Shown here: positions 24,827 to 33,535 of the stretch, in pieces | Layout: each line of letters opens with the position of its first letter | Numbering within the stretch: position 1 is the stretch's first letter | Assembly (NCBI GenBank): GCA_035316325.1 | Contig: DATHJB010000075.1 | Location: forward strand, 1-64,000 | DNA from: Acidimicrobiales bacterium | Lineage (GTDB): Bacteria; Actinomycetota; Acidimicrobiia; Acidimicrobiales; VFJN01 | Direction: 5' to 3' | DNA: 64,000 bases | Program-made: the position numbers and the translations under genes | The notes under the pieces: model-generated | Seen by the model: only the letters and a program-made list of their open reading frames with translations | Told to the model about the DNA's origin: nothing | The model's database searches: none

Positions 24827-25969
24827 ATGGGACCGCTCACCGGCTTGAAGGTCGTCGAGATCGCGGGCATCGGCCCGGGACCGTTCTGCGGGATGATGCT
24901 GGCCGACCTGGGCGCCGAGGTCGTCCGCGTCGACCGGGCGCAGAACGTGGACGGCGGCGACCCTGCCCTCCCGCCCGGCGACCTGCTCGCCCGCGGCCGT
25001 CGCTCCATCGGCGTCGACCTGAAGAGCCCCGAGGGGGTGGCCGTGGTGCTCGACCTGGTCGAGCAGGCCGACGTGCTCATCGAGGGCTTCCGGCCGGGCG
25101 TCGCCGAGCGGCTCGGCATCGGCCCGGACGACTGCCGGGCCCGCAACCCCCGCCTCGTCTACGGCCGCATGACCGGCTGGGGCCAGGACGGGCCCTACGC
25201 ACCGACCGCCGGCCACGACATCAACTACATCGCCCTCGCCGGCGCCCTCGAGCCGATCGGCCGGGCCGGTGAGCCCCCGCTGCCGCCCATCAACCTCATC
25301 GGCGACTTCGGCGGCGGCGGCATGCTGCTCGCCTTCGGTGTGCTGGCCGGGGTCTTCGAGGCCCAGCGCTCGGGGGAGGGGCAGGTGATCGACGCGGCGA
25401 TGGTCGACGGATCGGCCCTGCTCATGACCATGACCCACAGCTTCCGGGCCATGGGCATCTGGCAGGACGAGCGCGGCACCAACATGCTCGACACCGGCGC
25501 CCACTTCTACGACGTCTACGAGACCGCCGACGGCCTGTACCTGTCGGTCGGGTCGATCGAGCCGCAGTTCTACGACGCCCTGCTCGCCGGCTTCGGCCTC
25601 GACATCGGGGACCTGCCCCACCAGCACGACCGGTCGCAGTGGCCGGCGCTGAAGACCCAGTTCGCGGAGATCGTCAAGACGAAGACCCGCGACGAGTGGA
25701 TGGCGATCTTCGAGGGCACCGACGCCTGCGTCGCCCCCGTGCTGAGCATCCCCGAGGCGCTGGAGCACCCCCACAACGTGCAGCGCCAGACGTTCGTCGA
25801 GGTCGCGGGCATCCCGCAGCCCGCTCCGGCCCCGCGCTTCGATCGCACGCCCGCCGCCATCTCGGCCCCGCCCCCGCACGCCGGCCAGCACACCGACGAG
25901 ATCCTCGACGAGGCCGGCTTCGACGCCGACCGCATCGCCAAGCTCAAGGCCTCCGGCGCGATCGCGTAG
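24827..25969 (+). CDS. mcr: CaiB/BaiF family protein, likely alpha-methylacyl-CoA racemase
   Basis: The 380-residue protein is a family III CoA-transferase fold member. The segments GLKVVEIAGIGPGPFCGMMLADLGAEVVRV and YGRMTGWGQDGPYAPTAGHDINYIALAG are those of Mycobacterium Mcr/AMACR, and the catalytic His (GHDINY, about 127), Asp (NLIGDFGGG, about 157) and a Glu in the 240 region can be placed. AMACR epimerises 2-methylacyl-CoA esters in branched-chain fatty acid or sterol side-chain breakdown. The start is ATG 24827 with AGGGGAA upstream. The symbol is assigned by motif only. Confidence 0.82.
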   Translation: MGPLTGLKVVEIAGIGPGPFCGMMLADLGAEVVRVDRAQNVDGGDPALPPGDLLARGRRSIGVDLKSPEGVAVVLDLVEQADVLIEGFRPGVAERLGIGPDDCRARNPRLVYGRMTGWGQDGPYAPTAGHDINYIALAGALEPIGRAGEPPLPPINLIGDFGGGGMLLAFGVLAGVFEAQRSGEGQVIDAAMVDGSALLMTMTHSFRAMGIWQDERGTNMLDTGAHFYDVYETADGLYLSVGSIEPQFYDALLAGFGLDIGDLPHQHDRSQWPALKTQFAEIVKTKTRDEWMAIFEGTDACVAPVLSIPEALEHPHNVQRQTFVEVAGIPQPAPAPRFDRTPAAISAPPPHAGQHTDEILDEAGFDADRIAKLKASGAIA

Positions 25970-25999
25970 CGTCGGGATCCCTCGAACTCAGGAGCACCC

Positions 26000-26341
26000 G
26001 TGAGTACACCCGTCGTCAAGATCAACGCCATCACCGTGCCCGAGGGCTCGGGCGACGAGCTGGGGCAGCGCTTCGCCGCCCGCGCCGGCGCGGTCGACGG
26101 ACAGGACGGCTTCGAGGGCTTCGAGCTGCTCAAGCCCACCGACGATCGCAGCGTCTGGCTGGTGGTCACCCGCTGGCGTGACGAGGAGTCGTTCCAGGCC
26201 TGGGTGAACAGCCCGGCGTTCGGGCACGGCCACCAGGGCACCGACCGGCCGAACCCGCACACCGGCGGGCCGGTCACGGTCTCCAGCGAGCTGTGGTCCT
26301 ACGAGGTGAGCACCGGCTCGGCCGGCAACGCAGCCGGGTGA
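26000..26341 (+). CDS. MhuD-like heme-degrading monooxygenase
   Basis: This 113-residue dimeric alpha/beta-barrel (ABM) protein starts VVKINAI, almost identical to the beginning of mycobacterial MhuD, placing the catalytic Asn at residue 9. FQAWVNSPAFGHGH supplies the Trp and the heme-ligand His in the expected region. MhuD cleaves heme to mycobilin and releases iron without CO. The start is GTG 26000 with GGAG five bases upstream. It overlaps the next membrane-protein gene as GTGA, so both are translated together. Confidence 0.75.
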   Translation: MSTPVVKINAITVPEGSGDELGQRFAARAGAVDGQDGFEGFELLKPTDDRSVWLVVTRWRDEESFQAWVNSPAFGHGHQGTDRPNPHTGGPVTVSSELWSYEVSTGSAGNAAG

Positions 26342-26709
26342 CCCTGCTCGGGATCCACGAGGGCTTCTCCTGGGTCGTCGTCCTCTCCAACGCCGCCGTC
26401 GGCCTGTGGGCCCTCGCGGCCCACTACCGGGAGGATCTCCGGAAGCCCGCCCTGTGGTGGGCGACCCTGGCGGCGGAGCTCACGGTCTTCGTCCAGGTGT
26501 TCCTGGGCGTGGGCGTGATGCGAGCCGACGACGTCGAGGTCGACGACCTCCACGCTCTCTACGGCTTCTCCGGGATCGTGGCCGTCGGGATCATCTACAG
26601 CTACCGCCAGCAGCTCGCGGAGAAGAAGTACCTGCTCTACGGGCTGGGGGGCCTGTTCATCATGGGCCTCGGCATCCGCAACATGTTCATCGGCGGCGCC
26701 CGCACCTAG
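26338..26709 (+). CDS. Small three- or four-helix membrane protein
   Basis: The 123-residue protein has hydrophobic segments at about 9-25, 36-56, 75-91 and 100-117. I recognise no catalytic motif. The start GTG 26338 overlaps the stop of the MhuD-like gene, so the two are coupled; a role in heme or iron handling is possible but only by association. The longer frame from 26293 lies inside the upstream gene. Its stop codon abuts the stop of the convergent gene with no space between. Confidence 0.65.
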   Translation: MTLLGIHEGFSWVVVLSNAAVGLWALAAHYREDLRKPALWWATLAAELTVFVQVFLGVGVMRADDVEVDDLHALYGFSGIVAVGIIYSYRQQLAEKKYLLYGLGGLFIMGLGIRNMFIGGART

Positions 26710-26946
26710 CTAGAGGTGCACCACCGGGCAGGTGAGCGTGCGGGTGATGCCCTCGATCATCTGCACCCGGCTGACCACCATCTGACCGAGCTCGTCGACG
26801 CTCTCGGCCTCGGCTCGGGCGATCACGTCGTACGGGCCGGTCACGTCCTCCGCCGAGACGATCCCCTCGATGCCGCCCGTGGCCGTGGCGACCTGGGCGG
26901 CCTTGCCGACCTCGGTCTGGATGAGGATGTACGCGGTGACAGACAT
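26710..26946 (-). CDS. Stand-alone Lrp/AsnC ligand-binding (RAM) domain protein
   Basis: The 78-residue protein is one complete RAM domain: VTAYILIQTEVGKA, then DVTGPYDVIARAEAES and GITRTLTCPVV. It lacks the Lrp helix-turn-helix. Such proteins form ring oligomers that bind amino acids and may modulate other regulators. The start is ATG 26946. Its TAG is contiguous with the TAG of the convergent gene (CTAGCTAG across the junction). Confidence 0.88.
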   Translation of the reverse strand: MSVTAYILIQTEVGKAAQVATATGGIEGIVSAEDVTGPYDVIARAEAESVDELGQMVVSRVQMIEGITRTLTCPVVHL

Positions 26947-26955
26947 GGAACAGAT

Positions 26956-29100
26956 TCAACCAGCTGCGGGCACCGCGACGAGGTGTTTTCTTCCCGTGAG
27001 GAAGGCCAGGCCGTAGGCGATCGCCACCAGCACCAGCAGCCCCCGGAACCCGGTGATCAGCGCGGTGTACTCCATCAGGCCGCCCACCATCGCCCCCAGG
27101 AGGTTGACGCCGAACGCCACCGTCGAGCTGGACGTGGCCTTGAAGCGTTGGGTGAACACCAGGTTGGCGGTGAAGATCGGGAAGAACGCCAACATCACGG
27201 CGGCCACGAACCGGGGCACGACGGCCAGCTCGAGCAGTGACGACGGCGGCACCACGAACGCCAGCGCCAACGCCGCCAGCAACACCCCGTACAGGAGCGC
27301 GGGCCGCCGGAACGTGACGCGGCGCGACACCGCCACGGCGACGAGAACGCTGAGCAGAACCCCCAGGAACACCAGGGAGTTCACGAACCACGTGGTGCCG
27401 AACAGGAGGGCGAACTGGGTGACGCTCTTGGTCTCCAGCAGCATGAACGCGACGCCCATGAAGAACAGGTCGGCGTACTGCACCGCCGAGGTCAGCTGAC
27501 GGCCGACCCCCAGGATGGCGATGACGGCGACGACCGAGAGGCCCAGCATCGCCCCGCCGGCGAGCAGGTAGTCCGTCGGGATCGCCCGGTTGCGGAGGTA
27601 GGGGAAGGGCCGGTCGTCGCGCACCGGGTCGTCGCCGCTCGCACTCGCCCACACCTCCTCGTCGGGGCAGTCGAGCGCCGAGGCGTCGTCGGACGCGGTC
27701 AGCACGGCCAGGCTGAACACCGGCCAGCGGCTGACGCACGGCGGCTGGTCGAACACCGAGGCCATGGTGTTGGCGTAGCGGTCCACCAGCCAGTCCTGGC
27801 GGTAGTAGTTGTACATGGCGAAGCTGCCACCCGGCTTGAGGTGCTCCTTGGCGGCCTCCAGGGCCTCGACCGTGAACAGGTAGCTCTCCAGGCGGATCGC
27901 CGACTGGCCCTGCACCAGCGCCAGCGAGTCGGGCAGCGCCAGCAGGATGCGGTCCCACTTCTTGTCGGCGCGCTCGAGGAAGGCCCGGCCGTCGTCGATG
28001 TGCACGTCGACCCGGGGGTCGGCGTAGGGCTCGTCGGGGTGGCCGGTCTTGGCCAGGTCCATCAGCCGCTGGTCGATCTCGACGGCGTCGATGTGCTCGG
28101 CGTCGCGCTCCAGCGCCACCGCCACGTCGTTGCCGGAGCCGGCGCCGATGACCAGCACGTCACCGCCGTCGGGGCGGGTGGTGCGCTGGTAGACGGTCTC
28201 GTAGAGGGGGCTGCCGTCGGAGGGGATCTGCTCCCAGTGGGGGCTCTGGTTGACCTTCGTGCCGATGCCGCCGGCGTCGTTGATGTGGTGGGTGATCCGG
28301 TAGTACGGCGACCAGATCACGTCGTCGTCGCCGGCCTCGACCACCAGCGGGACCACCAGCAGCAGGCCGCCCACCCCGGCGAGCACCAGGGGGACGAACG
28401 CCCGCCGCGCCACGTCGATGCGCAGCGGCAGGGTCAGCCCCAGCACCAGCAGGATGATCAGGCCCCACACCAGCGGCCGCGCACCCAGGAACGAGAGGGC
28501 GCTGAAGGCGGCGATGCCGGCGACGCTGCCGAGCAGGTCGAGCCGGTAGGCCTCCAGTGGCTCGAAGCGGCCGAACGTGCGGGCCACGCCGTCGCCGATG
28601 GCCGCCATCACCAGCGCCACCGCCACGAACAGGACCACCAGCACGATCCAGCGGGGGAACGGGCTCTCCGGCTCGATGGTCTCGAAGAAGATCACCTCGC
28701 GGGTGGTCCACTTCAGTGGCACCTCGAACACGTACACGAACGCCACCAGGGCGCCCAGCAGCACGGGGACGTAGGGGAACAGCGACCGCGGCGACCGGCC
28801 CACCCACAGGAACCCCAACCCGAACCCGAGGAAGCTGCCCAGCAGCACGAAGTTCGAGTAGTAGGACATGTAGACGACGTTCGCCCCGAGCCAGCGGATC
28901 AGCGCCAGCTCCACGAACAGCATCAGGAACGTCAGCGAGAACAGCCGCAGCCGCGGCGACAGGACGCCCCCGAGGGGCGCCGGCTCGTCTCCGCCGTCGG
29001 AGATCGGGCCGTCTTCTGTTGTCCCGGCTGCCGGCTCGGCAACACCCGTATCGATCGACACGCTCGTCCGTTTCCCCCAGCTGAGATGGTCGGCCCACAT
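26956..29100 (-). CDS. Spermidine-synthase-like multi-pass membrane protein
   Basis: The 714-residue protein has about seven N-terminal membrane helices (50-290), a soluble Rossmann domain of the polyamine aminopropyltransferase type (about 330-510; VLVIGAGSGNDVAVAL, DAVEIDQRLMDLA, DDGRAFLE) and about seven further helices (530-705). The SAM-binding glycines and the acidic EID are present; the aminopropyl acceptor Asp is in a region altered to LLALPDSLALVQ. Membrane-embedded SpeE-like proteins are common in actinobacteria and their substrate is unknown. The start is ATG 29100; GTG 29061 with GGGGGA upstream is an alternative. It is nine bases from the RAM-domain gene and may be cotranscribed with it. 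Confidence 0.75.
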   Translation of the reverse strand: MWADHLSWGKRTSVSIDTGVAEPAAGTTEDGPISDGGDEPAPLGGVLSPRLRLFSLTFLMLFVELALIRWLGANVVYMSYYSNFVLLGSFLGFGLGFLWVGRSPRSLFPYVPVLLGALVAFVYVFEVPLKWTTREVIFFETIEPESPFPRWIVLVVLFVAVALVMAAIGDGVARTFGRFEPLEAYRLDLLGSVAGIAAFSALSFLGARPLVWGLIILLVLGLTLPLRIDVARRAFVPLVLAGVGGLLLVVPLVVEAGDDDVIWSPYYRITHHINDAGGIGTKVNQSPHWEQIPSDGSPLYETVYQRTTRPDGGDVLVIGAGSGNDVAVALERDAEHIDAVEIDQRLMDLAKTGHPDEPYADPRVDVHIDDGRAFLERADKKWDRILLALPDSLALVQGQSAIRLESYLFTVEALEAAKEHLKPGGSFAMYNYYRQDWLVDRYANTMASVFDQPPCVSRWPVFSLAVLTASDDASALDCPDEEVWASASGDDPVRDDRPFPYLRNRAIPTDYLLAGGAMLGLSVVAVIAILGVGRQLTSAVQYADLFFMGVAFMLLETKSVTQFALLFGTTWFVNSLVFLGVLLSVLVAVAVSRRVTFRRPALLYGVLLAALALAFVVPPSSLLELAVVPRFVAAVMLAFFPIFTANLVFTQRFKATSSSTVAFGVNLLGAMVGGLMEYTALITGFRGLLVLVAIAYGLAFLTGRKHLVAVPAAG

Positions 29101-29161
29101 TAGTTCCGACGCGATCGGGGACGCCCGGAAGGGGCGTCCCCGGATCGACGTCGGTCGTCGG

Positions 29162-30970
29162 TCAGGTTTCGCTGAGGCGCTTCTCCAGCGTCTCCAGCTG
29201 CTCCTTCAGGGTGGTGGGCACCCGTTCGCCCAGCCCCCGGTAGTGCTCGTCGAGCTGCGGCAGCTCGGCGCGCCACGAGTCGTTGTCGACCCGCAACAGC
29301 TGCTCGAGGACGTCCGGTGCCAGGTCGAGGCCGCCGGTGTCGACGGCAGCGGCGGTGGGGACCCGGCCGATCGGCGTGTCGACCGCCGCGGCCGAGCCGT
29401 CGAGCCGCTCGACCACCCACTTCAGCACCCGGCTGTTGTCGCCGAAGCCCGGCCACAGGAACGAGCCGTCCTCGCCGCGCCGGAACCAGTTGACCCAGAA
29501 CAGCCGGGGCAGCTTGTCGGCCTCGGTGGCGTCGCCGATCTCCAGCCAGTGGGCGAAGTAGTCGCCCATGTTGTAGCCACAGAACGGCAGCATCGCGAAC
29601 GGGTCGAAGCGCAGCTTGCCCACCGCACCCGCCTGGGCGGCGGTGGTCTCGGAGCTCATGATCGACCCCAGGAACACGCCGTGGTCCCAGTCGAACGACT
29701 CGGTCACCAGCGGCACGTTGGTGGCGCGGCGCCCGCCGAAGAGGATCGCCGAGATGGGCACGCCCAACGGGTCCTCCCACTCGGGGGCGATCGACGGGCA
29801 CTGCGCGGCCGGGGCGGTGAACCGGGCGTTCGGGTGGGCTGCCGGGGCGTCGGACGCGGGCGTCCAGTCGTCGCCCCGCCAGTCGACCAGGTGGGCCGGC
29901 GGCTCCGACATCCCCTCCCACCACACGTCGCCCTCGTCGGTCTTGGCGACGTTGGTGAAGATGGAGTTGCCCGAGAGGGTGGCGATGGCGTTCGGGTTGG
30001 TGTCGTCGCCGGTGCCGGGGGCCACGCCGAAGAACCCGGCCTCCGGGTTGATGGCGTAGAGGCGGCCGTCGTCGCCGAACTTCATCCAGGCGATGTCGTC
30101 ACCGATGGTCTCGACCTTCCACCCCGGGATGGTCGGGATCATCATGGCCATGTTGGTCTTGCCGCAGGCCGACGGGAAGGCCGCCGCGATGTAGCGCTTC
30201 TCGCCCCCCGGCGGCGTGATGCCGAGGATGAGCATGTGCTCGGCCATCCAGCCGTCGTCGCGCGCCATGGTCGAGGCGATGCGCAGGGCGAAGCACTTCT
30301 TGCCGAGCAGCGCGTTGCCGCCGTAGCCCGAGCCGTACGACCAGATCTCCCGGGTCTCGGGGAAGTGGACGATGTACTTGTTCTCGGAATCACAAGGCCA
30401 GGGAAGGTCGTCACGCGGTGTTCCTTCGGCATCCGCCAGCGGGTAGCCGATGGAGTGCAGGCACGGGACGAACTCGCCGTCGTCGCCCAGCACGTCGAGC
30501 GGCCCCTGACCCATGCGGGTCATGATCCGCATGTTCACCGCGACGTACGACGAATCGGTGAGCTGCACACCGATGTGGGCGATGCGCGAGCCCATCGGCC
30601 CCATCGAGAACGGCACCACGTACATGGTGCGACCCCGCATGGCGCCGGTGTAGTGCTCCAGCAGCTCCGCCCGCATCTCGGCGGGAGCCTTCCAGTTGTT
30701 GGTCGGGCCGGCGTCGGCCTCGTCCTCGGAGCAGATGAAGGTGCGGTCCTCGACGCGGGCCACGTCACCCGGGTCGGAGAGCGCCAGGAAGCTGTTCGGG
30801 CGGAGCGTCCCGTCGAGACGCTCGAACGTGCCGGCGTCCACGAGGCGCTCGGTGAGTCGGTCCCACTCGTCCTGGGAGCCGTCACACCATTCGACGTGGT
30901 CCGGTTGGAAGATGCCTGCCCAGTGCTCGACCCAGTCCTTCAGCTTCTGATTGGTGGTGGTTGAAGCCAA
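29162..30970 (-). CDS. pckG: Phosphoenolpyruvate carboxykinase (GTP)
   Basis: The 602-residue enzyme is a full-length GTP-type PEPCK. Key blocks are [30 protein letters not shown], the P-loop [12 protein letters not shown] (about 265-276), GDDIAWMKF with metal ligands, and the late [10 protein letters not shown]. It converts oxaloacetate and GTP to phosphoenolpyruvate, the entry to gluconeogenesis. The start is TTG 30970, supported by AGGAGG five bases upstream, the strongest Shine-Dalgarno in this part of the window. The gene is single. Confidence 0.95.
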   Translation of the reverse strand: MASTTTNQKLKDWVEHWAGIFQPDHVEWCDGSQDEWDRLTERLVDAGTFERLDGTLRPNSFLALSDPGDVARVEDRTFICSEDEADAGPTNNWKAPAEMRAELLEHYTGAMRGRTMYVVPFSMGPMGSRIAHIGVQLTDSSYVAVNMRIMTRMGQGPLDVLGDDGEFVPCLHSIGYPLADAEGTPRDDLPWPCDSENKYIVHFPETREIWSYGSGYGGNALLGKKCFALRIASTMARDDGWMAEHMLILGITPPGGEKRYIAAAFPSACGKTNMAMMIPTIPGWKVETIGDDIAWMKFGDDGRLYAINPEAGFFGVAPGTGDDTNPNAIATLSGNSIFTNVAKTDEGDVWWEGMSEPPAHLVDWRGDDWTPASDAPAAHPNARFTAPAAQCPSIAPEWEDPLGVPISAILFGGRRATNVPLVTESFDWDHGVFLGSIMSSETTAAQAGAVGKLRFDPFAMLPFCGYNMGDYFAHWLEIGDATEADKLPRLFWVNWFRRGEDGSFLWPGFGDNSRVLKWVVERLDGSAAAVDTPIGRVPTAAAVDTGGLDLAPDVLEQLLRVDNDSWRAELPQLDEHYRGLGERVPTTLKEQLETLEKRLSET

Positions 30971-31006
30971 ATGATCCTCCTGGCGGCGATGTCCCCGCAG
31001 TGGTGG

Positions 31007-31372
31007 TTACGCGGTGGTGGCTGGGCCGTCGTCGAGGCCTTCAATCGGGCCGGGCTCAGGATCGAAGCCCGGCGTGCCCATGTCCACCTCCGACCCCAGA
31101 CGCAGGTGCGTGGCTCGACCCTCGCCGTTGAGGTCGAAGATCACGCGCTGCCCAGGGCGCAGGAGCCGAAAGACCGTGCCGACCAACGCATCTGCCGCAA
31201 GATCGACCTCACCGAGGTCGGTATCGCGCACGACGATCCCGTCTCGGGTACCCGGGTCGTACGACTTGATCACACCTTGCAACGGAGGCCGCTCCTCGTT
31301 TCGGACTGCCCGCAATGGGTGCTTCCACCGTACGGATCGCAGGTTCCGCTGGGCAAAGCGAGCACGAAACAT
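31007..31372 (-). CDS. Cold-shock-domain-like small protein
   Basis: The 121-residue protein has an OB-fold-like core (about 37-95): LQGVIKSYDPGTRDGIVVRD, GEVDLAADAL and LRPGQRVIFDLNGEG follow the strand order of cold-shock proteins, but the RNP1 motif KGFGFI is replaced by RDGIVV. It may bind nucleic acid or be a paralog that no longer does. The N-terminal 30 residues are Arg-rich. The start used is ATG 31372; the frame continues upstream to 31546 through the rpmB terminator, so the start is uncertain. It lies between pckG and rpmB on the same strand. Confidence 0.6.
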   Translation of the reverse strand: MFRARFAQRNLRSVRWKHPLRAVRNEERPPLQGVIKSYDPGTRDGIVVRDTDLGEVDLAADALVGTVFRLLRPGQRVIFDLNGEGRATHLRLGSEVDMGTPGFDPEPGPIEGLDDGPATTA

Positions 31373-31397
31373 CACCAGGTGTGGCCGGACGCGACGA

Positions 31398-31425
31398 GGG
31401 ACCGGCGCTCTGGGCGTCCGGTCCC
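31398..31425 (-). terminator. Hairpin terminator after rpmB
   Basis: GGGACCGGCGC (31398-31408) pairs with GCGTCCGGTCCC (31414-31425) with one bulged base and a five-base loop. It lies 30 bp beyond the rpmB stop on the minus strand. No T-tract follows, as is usual in high-GC actinobacteria. Confidence 0.6.
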
Positions 31426-31454
31426 CGTGTGAGATCTCGTGATGCGTGTGGGGG

Positions 31455-31649
31455 CTAGTGGACCAGCTTCTGCACCTTGCCGGCCTTGATGCAGCCGGTG
31501 CAGACGTGGACCCGCTTGGGCGCCCCGTTGACGAGGGCGCGCACACGCTGGATGTTCGGGTTCCAACGGCGCTTCGTGCGGCGATGGGAGTGGCTCACCG
31601 ACATGCCCCAGGAGGGGTGCTTGCCGCAAACCTGGCAGACGGCTGCCAT
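31455..31649 (-). CDS. rpmB: 50S ribosomal protein L28, zinc-ribbon form
   Basis: The 64-residue protein is L28: [19 protein letters not shown] at the N-terminus and [13 protein letters not shown] in the middle. CQVC and CTGC form the zinc-binding ribbon of the C+ paralog. The start is ATG 31649 with GAGGTC seven bases upstream; the frame extends to 31688 without support. rpmB divergent from fakA-recG is the common actinobacterial arrangement. TACAGT upstream may be the -10 element. Confidence 0.95.
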   Translation of the reverse strand: MAAVCQVCGKHPSWGMSVSHSHRRTKRRWNPNIQRVRALVNGAPKRVHVCTGCIKAGKVQKLVH

Positions 31650-31832
31650 GACTGTTGACCTCGTGCTCGGGCGACTACGACCGAACAACTGTACTCAGCG
31701 GGCAGGTACGGGAACAACCAGGGATGGGTAGGTCGCAGGGGTGACGCGTCATCGGGCGTTGGGTCAGCCGTCACCCCACCGACCACCCCGCCGCCGCCCC
31801 CAGCGGCGAACGGCTTCGCCTTCGCTGTCACA

Positions 31833-31838
31833 TACCAT
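31833..31838 (+). promoter_or_regulatory. -10 element of fakA, leaderless type
   Basis: TACCAT is followed by seven bases and GTG 31846. No ribosome-binding site precedes the GTG. Confidence 0.55.
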
Positions 31839-31845
31839 CGCACCC

Positions 31846-33525
31846 GTGAGCACCCTCGACCACCTGGGTGCGGCAGAGCTGCGCGGAGTGATCGAGGCGT
31901 ACCGCGACGCTTTGGCCGCCCATCGCGAGCCGATCAACCGCCTGAACGTCTACCCGGTGCCCGACGGCGACACGGGCACCAACATGTCGCTCACGCTGAG
32001 GTCGGTCGGCGACGAGGTGGAGGGCGTCGGCGATCCCGACGACCTGGGCGCGGTGTGCAAGGCGATCAGCCACGGCTCGCTGATGGGGGCCCGGGGCAAC
32101 TCGGGCGTGATCCTGTCGCAGGTGCTGCGGGGGTTCGTCGGCGTGGTCGCCGAGGTGGGTCGACTCGACGGTCCCGTCCTGGCCCAGGCGCTGCGGGCCG
32201 CGTCCGACGCCGCCTACCAGGCGGTCATGCGGCCGGTGGAGGGGACGATCCTCACGGTGGTGCGCACCTCGGCGGAGGCCGCGGAGGCCGAGCTGGCCGG
32301 CTCCGGCGCCGACGTCGACCTGGCGACCCTGCTGACCGCCATCCGTGAGGCCGCGGCGCTGGCGCTGGAGAAGACACCCGAGCAGCTCCCCGTGCTCGCC
32401 GAGGCGGGCGTGGTCGACGCCGGCGGCACCGGCTACCTCCTGTTCCTCGACTCCCTCCTGCACGTGGTCGACGGGCGCGACATCCCGGCACCGGCCGTGG
32501 GGGAGGGCACCGTCCGCCCCGACGCATCGCTCGTCGAGCACACCGCCGACGACCACGCCGCCCACGACGGCGTCGGCGACCTGCGCTACGAGGTCATGTA
32601 CTTCCTGGAGGCGCCCGACGCCCTGATCCCGGCGTTCAAGGACGTCTGGGCAGGGATCGGCGACTCGATCGTGGTGGTCGGCGGCGACGGCATCTGGAAC
32701 TGCCACATCCACACCGACGACATCGGCGCCGCCATCGAGGCCGCCATCGATGCCGGGCGCCCCCGCCAGATCCGGGTGACCGATCTGATGGAAGAGGTCG
32801 AGGAGGAGCGCTGGGTGCGCGACGCCACCAGCGCGGATGCCGGCGAGCTGGAGATCGTGCGCGACCCGGTCACCACCGCGGTCGTCGCCGTCGCCGCCGG
32901 GCAGGGCGTCAAACGGATCTTCCACAGCCTCGGCGCCCAGGCCATCGTGGCCGGCGGCCAGTCGATGAACCCGTCGACCGCCGAGCTGCTCGACATGGTG
33001 CAGGGCGTCAACGCCGACCAGGTGGTGATCCTGCCCAACAACAAGAACATCATCCCGGTGGCCGAGCAGGTCGACGCCCTCACCGACAAGACCGTGCGCG
33101 TCGTGCCCACCCGGGGCATCGCCGAGGGGTTCGCGGCGCTGATCGGCTACGACCCCGAGGCGCCGGTCGAGGACAACGCCAAGGAGATGACCGACCTCGC
33201 CGCCAGCGTGGTGGCGGGGGAGGTGACGCAGGCGGTGCGCGACTCCACCTGCGACGTCGGACCGATCACCAAGGGCGACTTCCTCGGCATCGCCCGCGAC
33301 GGCATCCGGGCCGTGTCGCCCACCGTCGCCGAGGCGGCCGTCACCCTGCTGGAGGTGCTGGTGGCCGACGGGCACGAGATCGTCACGATCATCGAGGGCG
33401 AGGGGGCGTCGGCCGCCGACACCCGCCGCATCACCGAGTGGCTCGGCGAGCACCGCCCGGGCGTCGAGCAGGAGGTGCACCACGGCGGCCAGCCGCTGTA
33501 CCCGTACCTCTTCGGCGTCGAGTAG
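31846..33525 (+). CDS. fakA: DAK2/DegV-type fatty acid kinase subunit (FakA/YloV-like)
   Basis: The 559-residue protein begins with a DhaL-type ATP-binding domain (RLNVYPVPDGDTGTNMSLT, about 28-46; SLMGARGNSGVILSQ, about 79-93), then a middle domain, then a C-terminal DegV-like part (QSMNPSTAELLDMV, LPNNKNIIPVAEQ). This is the FakA architecture, which phosphorylates fatty acids delivered by FakB in Gram-positive bacteria. Location upstream of recG is conserved in actinobacteria. The start GTG 31846 follows a -10 element directly. The fatty-acid role in this lineage is inferred from family. Confidence 0.88.
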   Translation: MSTLDHLGAAELRGVIEAYRDALAAHREPINRLNVYPVPDGDTGTNMSLTLRSVGDEVEGVGDPDDLGAVCKAISHGSLMGARGNSGVILSQVLRGFVGVVAEVGRLDGPVLAQALRAASDAAYQAVMRPVEGTILTVVRTSAEAAEAELAGSGADVDLATLLTAIREAAALALEKTPEQLPVLAEAGVVDAGGTGYLLFLDSLLHVVDGRDIPAPAVGEGTVRPDASLVEHTADDHAAHDGVGDLRYEVMYFLEAPDALIPAFKDVWAGIGDSIVVVGGDGIWNCHIHTDDIGAAIEAAIDAGRPRQIRVTDLMEEVEEERWVRDATSADAGELEIVRDPVTTAVVAVAAGQGVKRIFHSLGAQAIVAGGQSMNPSTAELLDMVQGVNADQVVILPNNKNIIPVAEQVDALTDKTVRVVPTRGIAEGFAALIGYDPEAPVEDNAKEMTDLAASVVAGEVTQAVRDSTCDVGPITKGDFLGIARDGIRAVSPTVAEAAVTLLEVLVADGHEIVTIIEGEGASAADTRRITEWLGEHRPGVEQEVHHGGQPLYPYLFGVE

Positions 33526-33535
33526 CCGATCCGTC

